Positions 12,491 through 25,999 of a DNA stretch of 64,000 nt are shown here, piece by piece (the first letter of the stretch is position 1; the number at the start of each line of letters is the position of its first letter). The notes under the pieces were generated by a model. It worked only from the letters and a program-made list of their open reading frames with translations. It made no database searches and had not been told where the DNA came from. The stretch is taken from contig OU015529.1 of the NCBI GenBank assembly GCA_907165065.1, positions 3,341,054 to 3,405,053 on the forward strand. Direction: 5' to 3'. A program made the translations under genes and the position numbers. This DNA is from Caprimulgus europaeus. Taxonomy: Eukaryota; Chordata; Aves; Caprimulgiformes; Caprimulgidae.

Positions 12491-15400
12491 TCCAACTGCT
12501 ATGTTTTTATTTGGGACTGTTAAATATAACACAATTATTATAGCTGCTTGAGGAGTCACGCCTTTGGATGCCACAAATCCTACGGTAAAATATATTGCCC
12601 ATAAAAATCATTGCAAGCGTTAACCTCTGTTGCACAAACACTCAATTGAGTGTGTTTGAATGAGGTTGGAATTTGGCCTTTGATATCTATGCTTTATTTT
12701 TCTAATCTAGCCTGAGATGGAAGGTCAGGTTTTTTGGAAGAGGGTTGTTTGTGAGCTGGGCTTTGGCCACTGGGATAGCCTCCAGCTGTGTGACCTGTGC
12801 TGGTCACAAGGAACCTCGTTATATTTTGTGCTCTGACTGTCTCTGTTCGATTACATTGCCTCTTTTGTGTTTCAGCTTCTGAGTTTGCAAAGTAGGATTA
12901 ATGATGTTAATTTCTGCTGGTGGAAAAAGAGATTTATTGAACAAATATATTGCATTACAGATGGGTATTTTTAAAATCTCATCAATTAGTTCAATACATG
13001 TTGAAAGAGCGTGTAAGGTAAGGGAATGCTGATTGTGAGGAATAAACTGCCAGGATTCTTCCCCAAAAGAAGTCTTTTTAACAAAGCAAGTAATGCTGCA
13101 CTGGGAACTGAAGTCAGGGCTGGACCACACATAGCTCCAAGCAGAACGTGTAAAAGGACTGCAAGAAGGATCATCCTCCAAGCTTCACAGCTCAGCTACG
13201 TGGTAGATCTGCTCTCCTGTGGGTTCATTGGTCCTTCTTGCTGCTCTCCAGGAAAAACATGTGGCCTGCCTCAAACAGGAGAGCCTTTCTCTCTCCAGTG
13301 GACTTCTGAGTCTCCACCACAAAGTGATAAATTATAGCTGTAAACACACCCACACGCATGGTCTCCTAGACTGAATCTGAAGGATTATCTTTCAAGCTTT
13401 CATCCAGCCATAGCTCACTACAACAACTAGAGACATCTCCTACAGAATTCAGTGCCAACAACCCCTTTGATTTCAGTAGGGACCATGCACTTTCCCCTTT
13501 GGTTCCTTAGTCTCCTATTTTCTTGACTTCAGAGAAACACAGCTTTGGTTCATCAAGTTTGTACCCTTTGGGAGAATTATTTCTGCACACATGCATAGAG
13601 AAATACCATATACATTTAAGCCTGCTTTACTGTATATATTTAAGCCTGCTTATAGTCCTACCCTAAAGCCACAGCAAGACATTTTGGTATGGAGACAAGA
13701 TATTTGGTGTTTGATATCCATGGGGATCTGGACAGATTGCAGAGGAGCACACAGTGAGAAACTCACAGCCTGGATAAGGGATGACCCCTGGTATGGGACC
13801 AACGTGCAGTGCCACCAGGAGAAGAGAGACCCAAAACCTTTCCACACTTTGTCAGAGCAGAAAAGCCAGAGCCTTCCTTGTTGGGACTGAAAGAGTATTT
13901 TACATGGAATCAGATATTTGTCCTGCAGGATGCCCAGGAACTAAGGGGAGATAGCTTCATCTAACTGCCATAATATATCCCTCCTCCACGCCCATACAAT
14001 TTTATATGCATATGTAAATAATGTAAATATATTATACATATTTAACATGCCTCTCATTGTCTGGCTGGGAATATCAAACAGAGGAGCTGAACCTCCTTAG
14101 AAATCATGGCACCCAGGTCCTTGTGAGGAAATGAACCACATGAGCAACTGGGATGAATGGCACAGGGTTGATGTGACATGGCTCAGCCTGGTTTCTGCCC
14201 CTTGGCACTCCCATTGGCATGCTGACTAGGGCAGGACACTTCTCAACCAACCTGGTTTCCTCTAGTTTCTGCTGACCATCCTTGGAGACAGGGTACTGCA
14301 CCAGCATGCTGCAACCTCACCCCTCCTGGCTCATGAGTAACTCCACCCTTCCACAGATTTAAAGCTGGTACACTACTAACAAAATGTTTTGTCCCTGTAG
14401 AAGGGTCTCTTCCAAATGTTTTTATTTTTGCTAAATGTAATATTCAAAATCTGCAAAACAAATATGTGGAAATTCTCTTGTATAAATAAGCTTGGGAGTC
14501 TACCTAGTGAGCAAAATGCATAATGCAAATCACTGTCTAGGAATATTTTATATGATATGAAACCTTTGCTTCAGAAAACTAAAATGATCACTGTTGCAAA
14601 CCTAATTTGTCTTTCTGGGCTTCAGAAAATAAAGTATCTGGTAATGTATCCGGCAAACAATTCTGACATTCATTTCAGCTCTACAATCCAGCCATTGTAA
14701 GAGAAAATAGACTGTACAGGAAAATGTTGCTTCAGAAAAAAACACGAGCCTCACAGGCTTAGCCCTGTACAAGCAGGCATCAACTTAATGAAGTTTAGAC
14801 TTAGGAAAAAAAAATCAGTGTAATTTCACTCTGGACTTGCAGGTGTTTCAAAGTAAAGAGTACATTTGAGTACATTGGATAATGCTCAACACAAAAAAAC
14901 CCCTCCCCAGCCTAAACTGGAGATCACCCACACTTAAATACTGGGACTTTCCTTCTTGTTGGATGTTGTTTAGGTTCTCCAGCTGTCAGCCCATGCTCTG
15001 TGTCTTCAGGAGGAACACATTTTCAACTCTACAAGGATTAACATCTCTGGTAATAAGCATTTGTTCCCCATCTCCCTTGCTGGCTCATCTTCTTCTCATG
15101 CTGCTCATTTATATATGCCTGTAGAACAGTATTTAATAACGAATGTTGGTTGGAGTGAGATGTTGAGATGGTTTTGGGGCGTTAAGAGCCTGTGTAGGCT
15201 TGCCAACACATTGACTTGGCATTCTCCTTCTGAAACAGAAAGCCTCTCAGTAGGGTTGACATTTTGCATTATTCAACATGGAGCCCACATGGGGAACACA
15301 CAGCGTTTGAGGTGTGCAAGACACGGTGTTTGTTTGCTTGCTGGCATCATTAATTTCATCTGACAGAAATACCTTGTTAGGGGTAGAAAGTCGTTGCAAT

Positions 15401-16705
15401 GTAAAGCACTGAGGGTTACAGTATTCTGGGGATTTATTTTAAACCCAAATATTTTCCTGTGTATGTGTATGCAAGCCATTAGTTACTTCTTCAAGTTTAC
15501 TCAGCTGGTCAGATAGATGAGGAGACTGTCTGGGTAAGGCTTTTTAGGAGTTTTGTTGTTGAGTATCTGGGATTGGTCATGTTAGTGTAATGTTTTCTGT
15601 GAGAGAGCTGATTTACAAGGAAAACAACACAGAAAAGCAGGGATAAAGTTTTTGGCAGCTGTCTCCAGAGGAAACCATTCCCTGATACAACCATGCAGTA
15701 AGAGCTCCATAGCTACAAATACCCCAGCTTGCTTTGTCCATAGAGATGTTTGCCCCTTTGACTTCAGGGACAAAAATGCCTGTGTGCTTTGATGGGTAGG
15801 TAATTATCTTTGCAGGAGCATTGACTGGCTACTTGTTCACTGGCAGAGTAGATCAGTACACAGGGTTGTCTCACAGGGTCATATTTCATCAAACACCATA
15901 ACTTAAGCCTGTGTAGTTTATTACTCAGTGTGCTTCTTGCTGAGCTGGGTTATGGTCAGCTGGATGCCTGTGAGATGCCCTCACTGTGCTCTTCTGATGT
16001 TATGACCACAAGTCAGCACCAGGCAATGGAAGGGTTAAGTCCCAACCCCAGCTTTGCAGTCTTCTGAATACAAGGTGGCACAAAATAAAATGCAAGGACA
16101 CCTGAGCATACAAATTTATTAGGATAAAAGAAAATACTGAGAATCTTTCAAATATACTGTAGCTCAATGTATGTGATAACATATTTATTAAGCTTTGATT
16201 TCAATAGGTACCTACTGACATCTCAATCACAAAAATCCCTGCCCAAAATGCTGATTCAGAAGGAGGAGCCTGTGTTGCTTGTTGAGTGGTGCTAGTTTGA
16301 AACTTGTCTCCCAGTTGAACTACCTGGGAATGTTTTGGGAGGTTACAATTCTCCTTCTTGCAACGTCCATTTAGCTATCACAAAACTGTTGGAAGCAGCA
16401 TGTCATGTGAAAACACATTTCTACGTTGCAAATAAAAAGCATCCCCTTTTTTAAGTCAGGCACCTTACGTTTCCTAATTCTCCTGGGCTCCATACCAATA
16501 TCCATTTCAGATGACCCACAGATTAAGACAATGAGGTCTATCATCTCCCTACCAGCTGCTGAGTGATTTAATAAAAAATAAAACAAAAAAAGGGGAGAAG
16601 AAACTGCACAAATGTTCTCAAGATACACACAATTATATAAAATTAGTAAATAGGAAAAGTGCAATGAGCTCCTTGAGGTTTGTGTTGCATAGGTAGGAAT
16701 ATGTA

Positions 16706-16739
16706 AAAGACCTCCTAATTGCAAAGACCTCCTAATTGC
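16706..16739. repeat. 17-bp tandem duplication
   Basis: AAAGACCTCCTAATTGC occurs twice, head to tail and identical. It is probably a recent small duplication in intergenic DNA. Confidence 0.9.
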
Positions 16740-18701
16740 AAAGATGTAAATCTTTTTTTTTTTAGAAGTTTTGTCACAGTGATATATTTTTAGACTTCAT
16801 GTTTTAAATACTTTTATCTTCTACAGTATCTTACAATGACTAGACTTTAGTTAGGATATAATTCTATGAAGATCCTTATGCAAACACCTATCACGTGTAG
16901 GCTCCTCCGTGGTTCTAGAGTTACTTCAGGTCTGCAATTGGCTTGAGAAATTGCCTGTAGAAAATGGCAAAGAACCTTTTGAAACCATTTGAGCTTCATC
17001 TTCTCCATACAACATCTAATGTGCTCTTGCAGCTCTTGAAGCTGTGCTTGAAGAACAGGGGAGACTTCCATTTTTATCTCACGTTTCTGTGCTTTTATTT
17101 TAGAACTTTTTGTTCCCTAATGTAAGTGAACAGTTTGTATCCCCTTCTGGGGTGATATGGGGAAAGTTAATAAAGATTATAACCAAAGTGTAGTCATGGG
17201 AATGGTGTCCAGTCTGAACTTGGACTACTCAGAATATTACCTGATAATGGTGTCTGAAAGAATGGTCCTTCAGCAATCATATATCTGTAGTCAAGAGTTA
17301 AAAAACCTGCATATTCAGGACAGAAGTCTGGTTTTGTAACTGGGTTGTCCTCTGATATTGTGTCACAGCAGAAGGAGCCAGGGAAATAGGCTGGAGATGG
17401 CCACGTGCCATGATTTGGGGGAGCAATGATGAGGAAAGGACAATGCTCTTCTCCACAGATAAACAACAGGTGGGATGTGTGGTGTAGCCACCTGATGACC
17501 ACCCAGCCAAGGTGGCTGGATGCATTACCCTCAACAACAAAGACACAACATATTTTGACTAATCCCCCAGTGACAGCGGTGTGGTCTTCAACAGCAGTGA
17601 TGCCAAGGAGAGGGAATTACCACTCTTGTTCCGCACTGCTAATTTCTAGAGAAATAAACCAGTGCCCTAATATTCTCTCCACATTAGTTCTTCGTGACTA
17701 ATGTTGTTACAATGAATACCAGAGGAATTAGTAATGAATACCCACTTACTGCAAAGTGTCGCCAAATATATACTTAACTTGTAATGCTACTGGGAGCACA
17801 TCTATAATTTTTGTGTTTGTTATTATGTAAAAAATACAAGTTTGAGGGCTCCTTGGTCTAATTTTAATTATGTAATGGCTTCAGTTAAACTGCATGAAAG
17901 ATATATAATTAGGGGTTGACTGTTCTATCTAATACTATTAGCTGATGACACAAACCCAACATTTCGCTTCTATTTGTTTGAGTTTTGAGAGGTTTCACTT
18001 GCTGTGTTTATGACCCAAAGCAAATGAAAGTTTTGCAACAGAATCTAACCATCAGAAAATGCCTATGATAAAAGAAGCTCGGTTTCACTCTTCCTTTCAT
18101 AAATAATATGAGATTAAGACCTAATTGATTTCATTCCCCATGATAACACAGTACTTTTTAATTATTTAGCTCAAATTTCCCTTTAGGAACATTTATTTTT
18201 CTTTAAAAACACCCCCAAATATGTTGTCCTCCTAATTTACTGTCTCAGTGTTTATGATGATGGATGTTGCATTGTTTTGTGGTTTGCAGAGGGTTAGACA
18301 AGAATGTTAAAAATATATGACTTCATAATTTTTAGTCTGAGTTGAATACTGTCCCCTTGTGAAACATGTAAAAATTTGTGGGTTTTTTTTCTTTCTTTCT
18401 TTTGTTTTCAGGGAGACAGTGAAATTTGTAGCAACAGATCAAAGTGGTTATTCTCAAAGTCTAGTCTGAAGTCAGAAAAACATATTTAATGGGTTATTTG
18501 TCATATTTAAAGGGGTTTTAGCACAGGAAACTTTCCTGCCATGCTCTCAGAAATGTCCTGTCTGATATAAGAATCCTGATGGAGAAGCATCACTTCTCAG
18601 AATGAGTACAGAAATTAGCAGGGAAGCTTAAAACAAGTTTTTTTTTTCCACCATGGAAAAATATGGATTATTCAGGTGGTCTGAAAAATAAGGAGCTATT
18701 C

Positions 18702-18871
18702 AGGTACTCAGGGAGAGGATACTGGATGTCATATGGCATACATATATATATATATGTGCCATATATAGGTCCTCAAGGAGGGGATACTGGATGTCATATG
18801 TCACACACATATATATATATATATGCCATACATAGGTCCTCAAGGAGGGGATGCTGGATGTCATATCTCAG
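18702..18871. repeat. 65-67 bp minisatellite containing TA runs
   Basis: Units start at 18702, 18767 and 18834. Each begins AGGTACTCA or AGGTCCTCA, contains GGATACTGGATGTCATAT or a close variant, and the two full units carry an internal ATATAT run followed by GCCATA-AT. There are about two and a half units; the last stops after the non-TA half. The internal TA runs differ in length. Confidence 0.9.
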
Positions 18872-20412
18872 AACACAGGCCCAAATTACTCTTGTTTGGG
18901 TGTTTTCAAGATTTTTCTGTAGCAGGCTGTTGGGCAGAAAAACCTTGGTGCTTCTTCCTACGTGGCAGAATTTCCTTCTCACTACAACAAATAGGGGTTG
19001 ATCAACAGCAGAGCACAACCTTTATTTTTTAGAAATTATTTTGCAGAATATTTGTTTGTGTCTGGTAAGATGAACCCAGCTGGCATGCCATGGGTCCTCA
19101 CCGTGCACTGCAAAAGAGAGCAAGGTCATCAGTTACTGCAATAGATTTGAGTAAGAAAATGGCAGCACCACAAAAAGTGAAATTTTAGGACTGTGAAGAC
19201 ATTTTGAAGATTTTTAAATTATCATTATTTAATTATTATTGATGAAAATAAGTTTTTGGTCATGTGTTACTAAACTGGAAGAAATTTCTAGTGTGGTTTT
19301 CTTCATCTTCCTGGAGGTGGGCTGGAAGGGAACAATGTCAATGGCTAATTTGGTGTGGGGTGAAGCCAGGAGCTGAGACTTCCATTCCCCACAATGTTAA
19401 ATCTGTCAGGTCAGGGTGCTGGGAGGGTTCCCCAGGTGGGGAGGGTGACCTGAATTTGGGAGGTTGTCCCAAGGGAGGCTCAGCTGTGGGGTGGGGGCAT
19501 GAGAGGCTCAGCTGCCGGTGGTGGCTGTGCTTATGGAGAACTCTGTGTTTGCATGACCAAGGGTTTATGCTACACGAAAAGAATGTAACTAGGGACCGTG
19601 TGAGGTTTGGGTTTTTGTGTTTTAACTGCTGAAGAATTTAGGGGGTTGCTGTTGTTGTTGTTAAGGTCCTGTATCCTTGGAGCGGTGGGTTTCTTTGTTT
19701 GCTCTTGCTTGAGCTCCTCTTGGCTTTTTCAACCTTGGCCCTGTTACAGCAGCCTGCAACAGCCTCTGTGTAGTTCCTCTATAAAGCAGTATATCGAGTT
19801 TAATCAGCATTAAAGCAGAGCTTACTCCCCTGCTTTGTTAGAGAAAAGGAGCTCTCTTCCAAAATGATGTTGCAGTGGAGGGGTAGGATGAACTGGGCAG
19901 GGGAGAGGATCAGGATGAGCATGTACCCCTCACCACCGGCCCCCAAATCCTTCTTCCAGGTAGAAATGACAATGATTGTCCAAACACAGCTTAATGGAAT
20001 GGGTTTGCTTCCTCAGATGATGTTTTATTCCTGAGACAGATTCAAAATACTGTGTCTTATCTGCTAAATGTATAAATAACTTCAGGATGGCTGTTTTACT
20101 TATAATTAAATATAGTTTTATAATGTTTATCATTCAAACAAGGTAAGGGTTGGTTTAGTTTCTTCTCTATCAAAAAAAAAAAAGCTGTGTAGAAATCTAT
20201 CAATTTTGGGGTGCTGCGATCCATGACAAAATTAATTCACTATTGTATCCTGTTGATTGGCTGTAGCAGTTCAAGGTTCCCTACAAGTACAAAGGACCAT
20301 GTTACTTCCAACAGCTCACAGGTAGGTCCCAGAGGAAAAAGTCTCCACTCAACAACAAAAAAATGACTTTAGAAGCGTGTCCCTTGCACACGTGTCACAA
20401 GGGAGAAACTGG

Positions 20413-21024
20413 GTAACTGCATCCTGGGCTGCATCAAGAGAGGGGTGGGCAGCAGGGACAGGGAGGGGATTGTCCCCCTCTACTCTGCCCTTGGGAGGCC
20501 CCAGCTGGATCATTGTGTCCAGGCCTGGAGCCCCCAACACAAGAAAGATGTGGAGCTGTTGGAGCAGGTCCAGAGGAGAGCCAGGAAGATGATCAGAGGG
20601 CTGGAGCACCTCTCTGCTGGAGAAAGGTTGAGGGAGCTGGGCTTGTTGAACTTGGAGAAGAGAAGGCTCCAGGGGGACCTCATTGCAGCCCTCCAGTACC
20701 TGAAGGGAGCTGAGAAACAGGAGGAGAGCGACTTTTGACATGGGCAGATAGTGATAAGACCAGGGGAAATGGTTTTAAACTGAGAGAGGGGAGATTTAGG
20801 TTGGATATTAAGAGGAAATGCTTTGGTGTGAGGGTGGTGAGACCCTGGCCCAGGTTGTCCAGAGAAGCTGTGGCTGCTCCTCCCTGGAAGTGTTCTCGGC
20901 CAGGTTGGATGAGGCTTTGAGCAGCCTGGTCTAGTGGAAGGTGTCCCTGCTGATGGCAGGGGGGTTGGGACTGGGTGATCTTTAAGGTCCCTTCCAACCC
21001 AAACCAGTCTGTGAGTCTATGATT
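20413..21024 (+). mobile_element. CR1 LINE, about 0.6 kb, sense
   Basis: It carries the ORF2 C-terminal region in a mostly open frame, including [20 protein letters not shown] and [16 protein letters not shown], which are recognisable CR1 peptides. It then runs through GGCCAGGTTGGATGAGGCTT to the tail CCCTTCCAACCCAAACCAGT. It is 5'-truncated and not mobile. It is one of the better-preserved copies, suggesting a relatively young insertion. Confidence 0.93.
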
Positions 21025-21857
21025 TTGTGGGCTGAACGACTCTCTTCACACTCTCTGTGCTGCTCAGGACACCATGCCAGCCCAGCTCTGCATGCTGGAG
21101 TGCACACTCACTAAAGATAAGGAGGATGGAAACTTGACCTCGTAGACTAGGAGATCTATAGAATGCAACTTCCCCCAAGTGTTTGCAGTAAACAGCATTT
21201 ACAGCCAGTGCTTTATTTCAGCGTGCAGAGCTGATGGATGCTGTTCTCCAGAACATGCTATTTTATGTCTCAATGTTGTGACAGAGGTCTCCAGCAAAGC
21301 TCTGTGGCTAAAGGTCATGCTGTGTTATGCTCTATCTATGCCTGTTAATTATAGAGGACTGTAATCTGCCACTGCAGTCACAATTCAGCAGGATCTTGAT
21401 TTTGCTGAGAGTTAATGAAGTGAGGGAGGACTGGAGACACAAAGTCTCAGCAGCTGGCTAGGGGACACACGGATTTCAAAGGGAAAAGCTTTTTTTTGTT
21501 TTCTTTTGTTTACTCTATGAAGTAAAAACTGCAGCCTGGAGGCCCCCAAACTGTAGATCCCTGTAGCTCAAGCTCGGACAAGTCCTCATGCTTTTTGGCA
21601 CATATGGGAAGAAAAGGACTTGGCTTTCTGGAGAATACTCGATGCTGTGATTACAGTGAGGTTTCCTGGATATCCAAAAGGAGATCACAGCTGATCTGGG
21701 AAGATGCAAGAGCAATGTTATAGAGGTGCTTTCTCCCCACCAGAACCTCTTCTCTTGAAATTGTTCAACTATCTGAGATGGTGTATCCTCTCGTCGTTTA
21801 ACTCAGGCTGTAATGCAGGGCTGCAATTCTTGATCTAGCAGAGAAAGGTAGCAGGCA

Positions 21858-22225
21858 TAGCTTTCTTTTTCCTTTTTTGCTTTCTTTTTCTTTTTATTTT
21901 TCTTTTCTCTTTTTTCTTTTGCTTTTTCTTTTTTTATCTTTTTTTCTTTTTCTTTTCCTTTTTTCTATTCTCCTTTTTCTTTTTCTTTTTTAATTTTTAT
22001 TTTTCCTTCTCCTTCCCCTTCTGCTTTTCCTTTTGCTTTTTTCTTCTTTTCCTTCTTTTTCTTTTTTTCTCTTACTTTTTCTTACTATTTTTTTCTCTTT
22101 TTTCTTTCTTCTTCTTCTTCTTCTTCTTCTTCTTCTTCTTCTTCTTCTTCTTCTTCTTCTTCTTCTTCTTCTTCTTCTTCTTCTTCTCCTTCTTCCTCTC
22201 CTTCTTCTTTTTCTTCCTTCTCTTT
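21858..22225. repeat. Polypyrimidine tract with (TTC)n microsatellite
   Basis: About 370 bases are nearly pure C and T on the + strand. The core at about 22105-22187 is an uninterrupted TTC array of roughly 27 units, flanked by degenerate CTTTTT-type sequence. The poly-leucine frame across it is a composition artefact. Confidence 0.95.
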
Positions 22226-23411
22226 AAAATCTCCTATATCATACCATAATCCATTTCCCAAGTGCCATATAGTTTGTCACAGCATCTTCCATCTAATGTC
22301 ACAAAAGCAAACGGTATCGTAGTCTGGAGGGTTTACACTTCATATATGTTCTCTCTACTCCTTTTTTTTTCCCTATGTTGTCTCCATCAGTCACTGTTTT
22401 TCAAAGCTCCTCCTTCATTAACCAAGGGGAAGCTAATGGAAGCTGACAGTCCCCTCGTGCATCCTCCTCCTTCCTGGTGTCTGTACTAACCTGTACGTTA
22501 CACTTGTTGTCAGGTAAGTTCTTCCACACTAGTCTCTTCCATACTGTTTTCTTTGGAATTGACTTTTTCAGTGCCAGGTGAACAAAAGCTCCTGCATGAA
22601 CTAGTAATTTGATAATCAGAGTCCAAGCCAAGTGCCTCTATTGTCATACAGTCAAATATTAACTGTCAAAAATCACAAATGCTCGTTACCTCAAATTATT
22701 TTCCTATGTAAATGCAAACTGAACATCAAGCAACTCCAACTTGACCTGTGAAAGTGACACAAATCAGAGGCAGGTATGAGAGCTGGAGAGAAAAGGATGT
22801 GTGGCTGTAACCCTGCTCCAGGAATGACAAGAGGTAAGGATTAATGCAGGACACATTCCTGAGAGCACCCTCTTATCATCACCAGTTCTCCCACTGCCCT
22901 GCTGAAAGAAGCGTGTTAAATGTTTCCAAACCACTTCAAGGGGAAGTGTGGGAGAGAGGCAGTTGAAAGATATGCTCCTGATAGGATCTCAGAGATCTTT
23001 GTCACCTCATTCCTTGGTCTTTCTTTTAGCCACAGGTGACCCCCAGCCGCAGGGTGAAATATTTCAACCACACATCTCAAAGTACAGAGTTGCTACAGCC
23101 CTGGGATCTGTGCTCCCAGATAAAAATTAAGAGCAAAAAGACTTTTTAGCTGTTCATATCTGTTGCTATTGCAGGAGAGCTCTCAAGTAGCATGGAGTGG
23201 AGTGCACGCTTTGGAAAGAAAAGTTACTTGTGCTTGAAGTAGAGAAAAACTAAACAGATAGAGCAAGGAAGATATGGAGGAAAGAAATGGAGGAGAAGCA
23301 TAATGAAGCAGTAGCAAAAGCTACAAAGGTAAAGAAAATCCCAGGAGCTGTGAGACACCCCCACAGCCCCTATTCCTCTTCCCCTGCCAGTGCTCAAGAA
23401 CAAAGCTGGGA

Positions 23412-23489
23412 GGGATGGATGGATGGATGGATGGATGGATGGATGGATGGATGAATGGGTGGATGCATGGATGGATGGATGGGTGGATA
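23412..23489. repeat. (GGAT)n microsatellite
   Basis: There are about nineteen GGAT-type tetranucleotides, the first ten exact and the later ones interrupted by GAATGGGT, GCAT and GGGT. The antisense frames with HPSI repeats come from this array. Confidence 0.95.
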
Positions 23490-24133
23490 GAGAGCCACTG
23501 CCTGTGGGAATAACCTGGAGGATTGGGACTGTGACCCCTTTGAAGCAGCCACACAACCTGGATGCAATTTTCATTTCCTGCAGGGCGACTCAGCCTTGTT
23601 CTTCTGAAGTGGATAAGCCAAGCCTCATAAAGCTAATTGTGGGAGGTGTTTGACATGAGAAATTAAAAGTCAAGGTTTGGCCTCTCTTCTGCATGTAGTA
23701 GTGAAGCAGGGGCACTTCAGATTTCACTTTTCCTTCATCTTTTCCCCCAAAAAGAGTTTTGAAACAGCTGTGAAATGGTACTGTTGTTCTCCAGAGCCAG
23801 AGGTAGCTGTAATTCAGTAGCATTCCTACATTATCCTTGGTGATAAACTATCAATTTATCAACTTCAAGCCCATAAAATGAGCATGGTAAAGTGCAAGTG
23901 TTCCTTTCTGGTTAAGTTTTAGGGGAGGAGGAGGAAGAGGAGGAACTCTGATAATATCTAGTTCAGTCATGCTAGTGAATGACCAAGATATAATTGGCTC
24001 CACATTCTCTGTTAGCAAATATTGTAACTCAAAAGAAAAATACTACTGTTTAAGTGAAAAGCCATGTGGGATTACCAAAACTTTATTTAGAAGTCTAGTT
24101 CCCTTTGACTGATTTTGGGTTTTTTTTCATGGG

Positions 24134-24223
24134 GAAAATACCTGCAAAGAATAAACACATCTACATGGCTTTTGTGGTGAAAATACCTTCAAAGAATAAA
24201 AATATCTACATGGCTTTTGTGGT
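24134..24223. repeat. 45-bp tandem duplication
   Basis: Two units starting at 24134 and 24179 share GAAAATACC, CAAAGAATAAA and TCTACATGGCTTTTGTGGT with a few substitutions. The unit length is divisible by three, so a frame stays open through both, but there is no other sign of coding. Confidence 0.9.
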
Positions 24224-24453
24224 GGCCTTCTACAAAAAAATCATCTGTTGTAATTTTAACATTTTTAATCAGTGTGCTGTGTGGAGCATGTATGTCCTTA
24301 ATGAACTAGTTGATAGAGTTCATTAGTTTATATTTTAAGGGATTAAATGTTGCTGACTACAGCTGTTAAAATGGATTTGCTAATGGGTGAGTAGGGAAAA
24401 TATAGCTTTTAAAGCTATACATTGGATAATCCTTGCATCTGCTTGCAAGGATA

Positions 24454-24825
24454 GGGGTTGTTGAGCCTGGAGAAAAGGAGGCTGAGGGGAGACCTCTGGC
24501 TCTGTCCAACTCCCTGCAAGGAGGGTGGAGAGAGGTGGGGGTGGGTCTGTTCAACCAAGGGACAGGACAAGAGGAAATGGCCTCCAGTTGTGGCCAGGGC
24601 AGTTGAGATGGGATGTGAGGAAGAATTTCTTTGCTGCAAGGGTTCTGAGGTGTTGGAAGGGGTTGCCCAGGGCAGTGGTGGAGTCCCCATCCCTGGAGGG
24701 ATTGAAGAGTCGTGTAGACACAGTGCTGAGGGACATGGGTCAGTCGGGGACTTGTCAGTGTTGGGTTCATGGTTGGACTCAATGATCTTAAAGGGCTTTT
24801 CCAACCGCTATGATTCTGTGATTCT
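24454..24825 (+). mobile_element. CR1 LINE, 5'-truncated, sense
   Basis: It begins inside ORF2 at GTTGTTGAGCCTGGAGAAAA, passes GGGATGTGAGGAAGAATTTC, and ends in TTTTCCAACCGCTATGATTC. It belongs to the same subgroup as the copies ending near 32655 and 45970, which share the GAGTCCCCATCCCTGG stretch. Confidence 0.92.
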
Positions 24826-25734
24826 AACATTCAGAGGAACTAGAGGTGTGCCCATGGGACTAGTTTTGATGGAGGGGCAAAGGGAGGAAATGTACTTTAT
24901 AACTGTGAAGAAAACCAGTTGAAAGAGGCCTTTCTGCATATGCTTCACCATCCCAAGCTTTTCCAGGTTTGTTTGTGCTGAGATGACCTGATTGTCACCC
25001 TGGGGATGTGCCTGTCCCCGAGGTGGTTCAGAGATGTTCTCAGGCACAAAGCAAGCAGGGTGCAGGGCTCCAGCTTGGGAACCACAGCATTTTCCACCCA
25101 TTGAGCTTCTGCTGGTCATTTATCCTCCAGATCAGTGTGAATAACCACCAGTCTGCTCCAGAACAGCCCTAAACCTGTGGTTCCAAAATCAAATTTTAAG
25201 TGGGATTGCACGGTACAGACGCAGTCTGATGTACAGACACATGAGCCCAGTTTCACCAACTGTTTTTTGCACAAGGATCATGGGGTCAATCCACAGAATT
25301 AAGTCTCAATATCCAAGCAGGGAGATTTGGGGAGAATCTTAATAAATTACAGATAAAACTGCATGATAAAATTCTGTGAGGATTTACAGGACGAGGATCT
25401 TTCCTTCTACTGCTCTACACCATTCTGCACAACATTGTGGGCATTATACGTATTTTGGTGACTCGTTAAGGAATAGCTGGTCTGTGTTTGGTTATTCTCT
25501 CAGACAGACAGTAATAATAATTTGAATGAGAAAGATTTTTAAAAATGCATCTGGCAACTCTGTGGGTGTGTTTTGGGTTTGGGTTTGTTTTGGTTTTTCT
25601 TTTTTTTTTTTTTGTTCTTTTTAAAAAAAGTACAATATAAAATAAATTGGAGGCACCAGAAACAACTCTGAAATAATTATGAAACCAATAAATAATCCTC
25701 GAGCTCTAACGTATGCAGATGACTTTCCAGAGGA

Positions 25735-25875
25735 AGCAGCCAGGGCTGCGTGTGCAGCTGAACTGGGGAAACCTTGGCAGCGGGGAGGGGTGGTGGGGGA
25801 GCCCCGCGGTGCTAGGCGCTGCCTGCGCGGTGGCGGGCGGGCGGTAGGACCCTGCGGGGATGGTGGGGGGGAGAA
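25735..25875. promoter_or_regulatory. Small GC-rich, CpG-containing island upstream of ADAM12
   Basis: This stretch of about 140 bases contains several CpGs (GCCCCGCGGTGCTAGGCGCT and GCGCGGTGGCGGGCGGGCGG) in otherwise AT-rich DNA. It lies 0.8-0.9 kb before the ADAM12 start codon. GGCGGG motifs resemble Sp1-type sites. It may be part of the promoter or an untranslated first exon. This is inferred from composition and position only. Confidence 0.45.
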
Positions 25876-25999
25876 GCTCATTTATTCCATGGGGAAGAGT
25901 GTGGGGGGTGGAGGGGCAAGGCAGGAGGGACAGGCTGCTCCTTTGGTGCCACGATCAACAGAACTTTCCTTGACAAAAAACAAATAAACCTTTTTTTTC

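Larger units (their letters stand above)
12491..25700. other. Intergenic region between C10orf90 and ADAM12
   Basis: About 13 kb with no exon I can support. It holds one long sense CR1 (20413-21024), a shorter one (24454-24825), a TA-containing minisatellite at 18.7 kb, a long polypyrimidine and TTC tract at 21.9-22.2 kb, a GGAT array at 23.4 kb and a 45-bp duplication at 24.1 kb. Open frames here are short and without splice or composition support. Between the named repeats I recognise nothing. Confidence 0.6.

Noticed and set aside
22033..22227. Poly-leucine open frame on the + strand
   Set aside because: It is a translation of the TTC microsatellite and its T/C-rich flanks.
23390..23653. 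Direct repeats considered as a CRISPR-like array
   Set aside because: These are uninterrupted GGAT microsatellite units without spacers, in vertebrate DNA.
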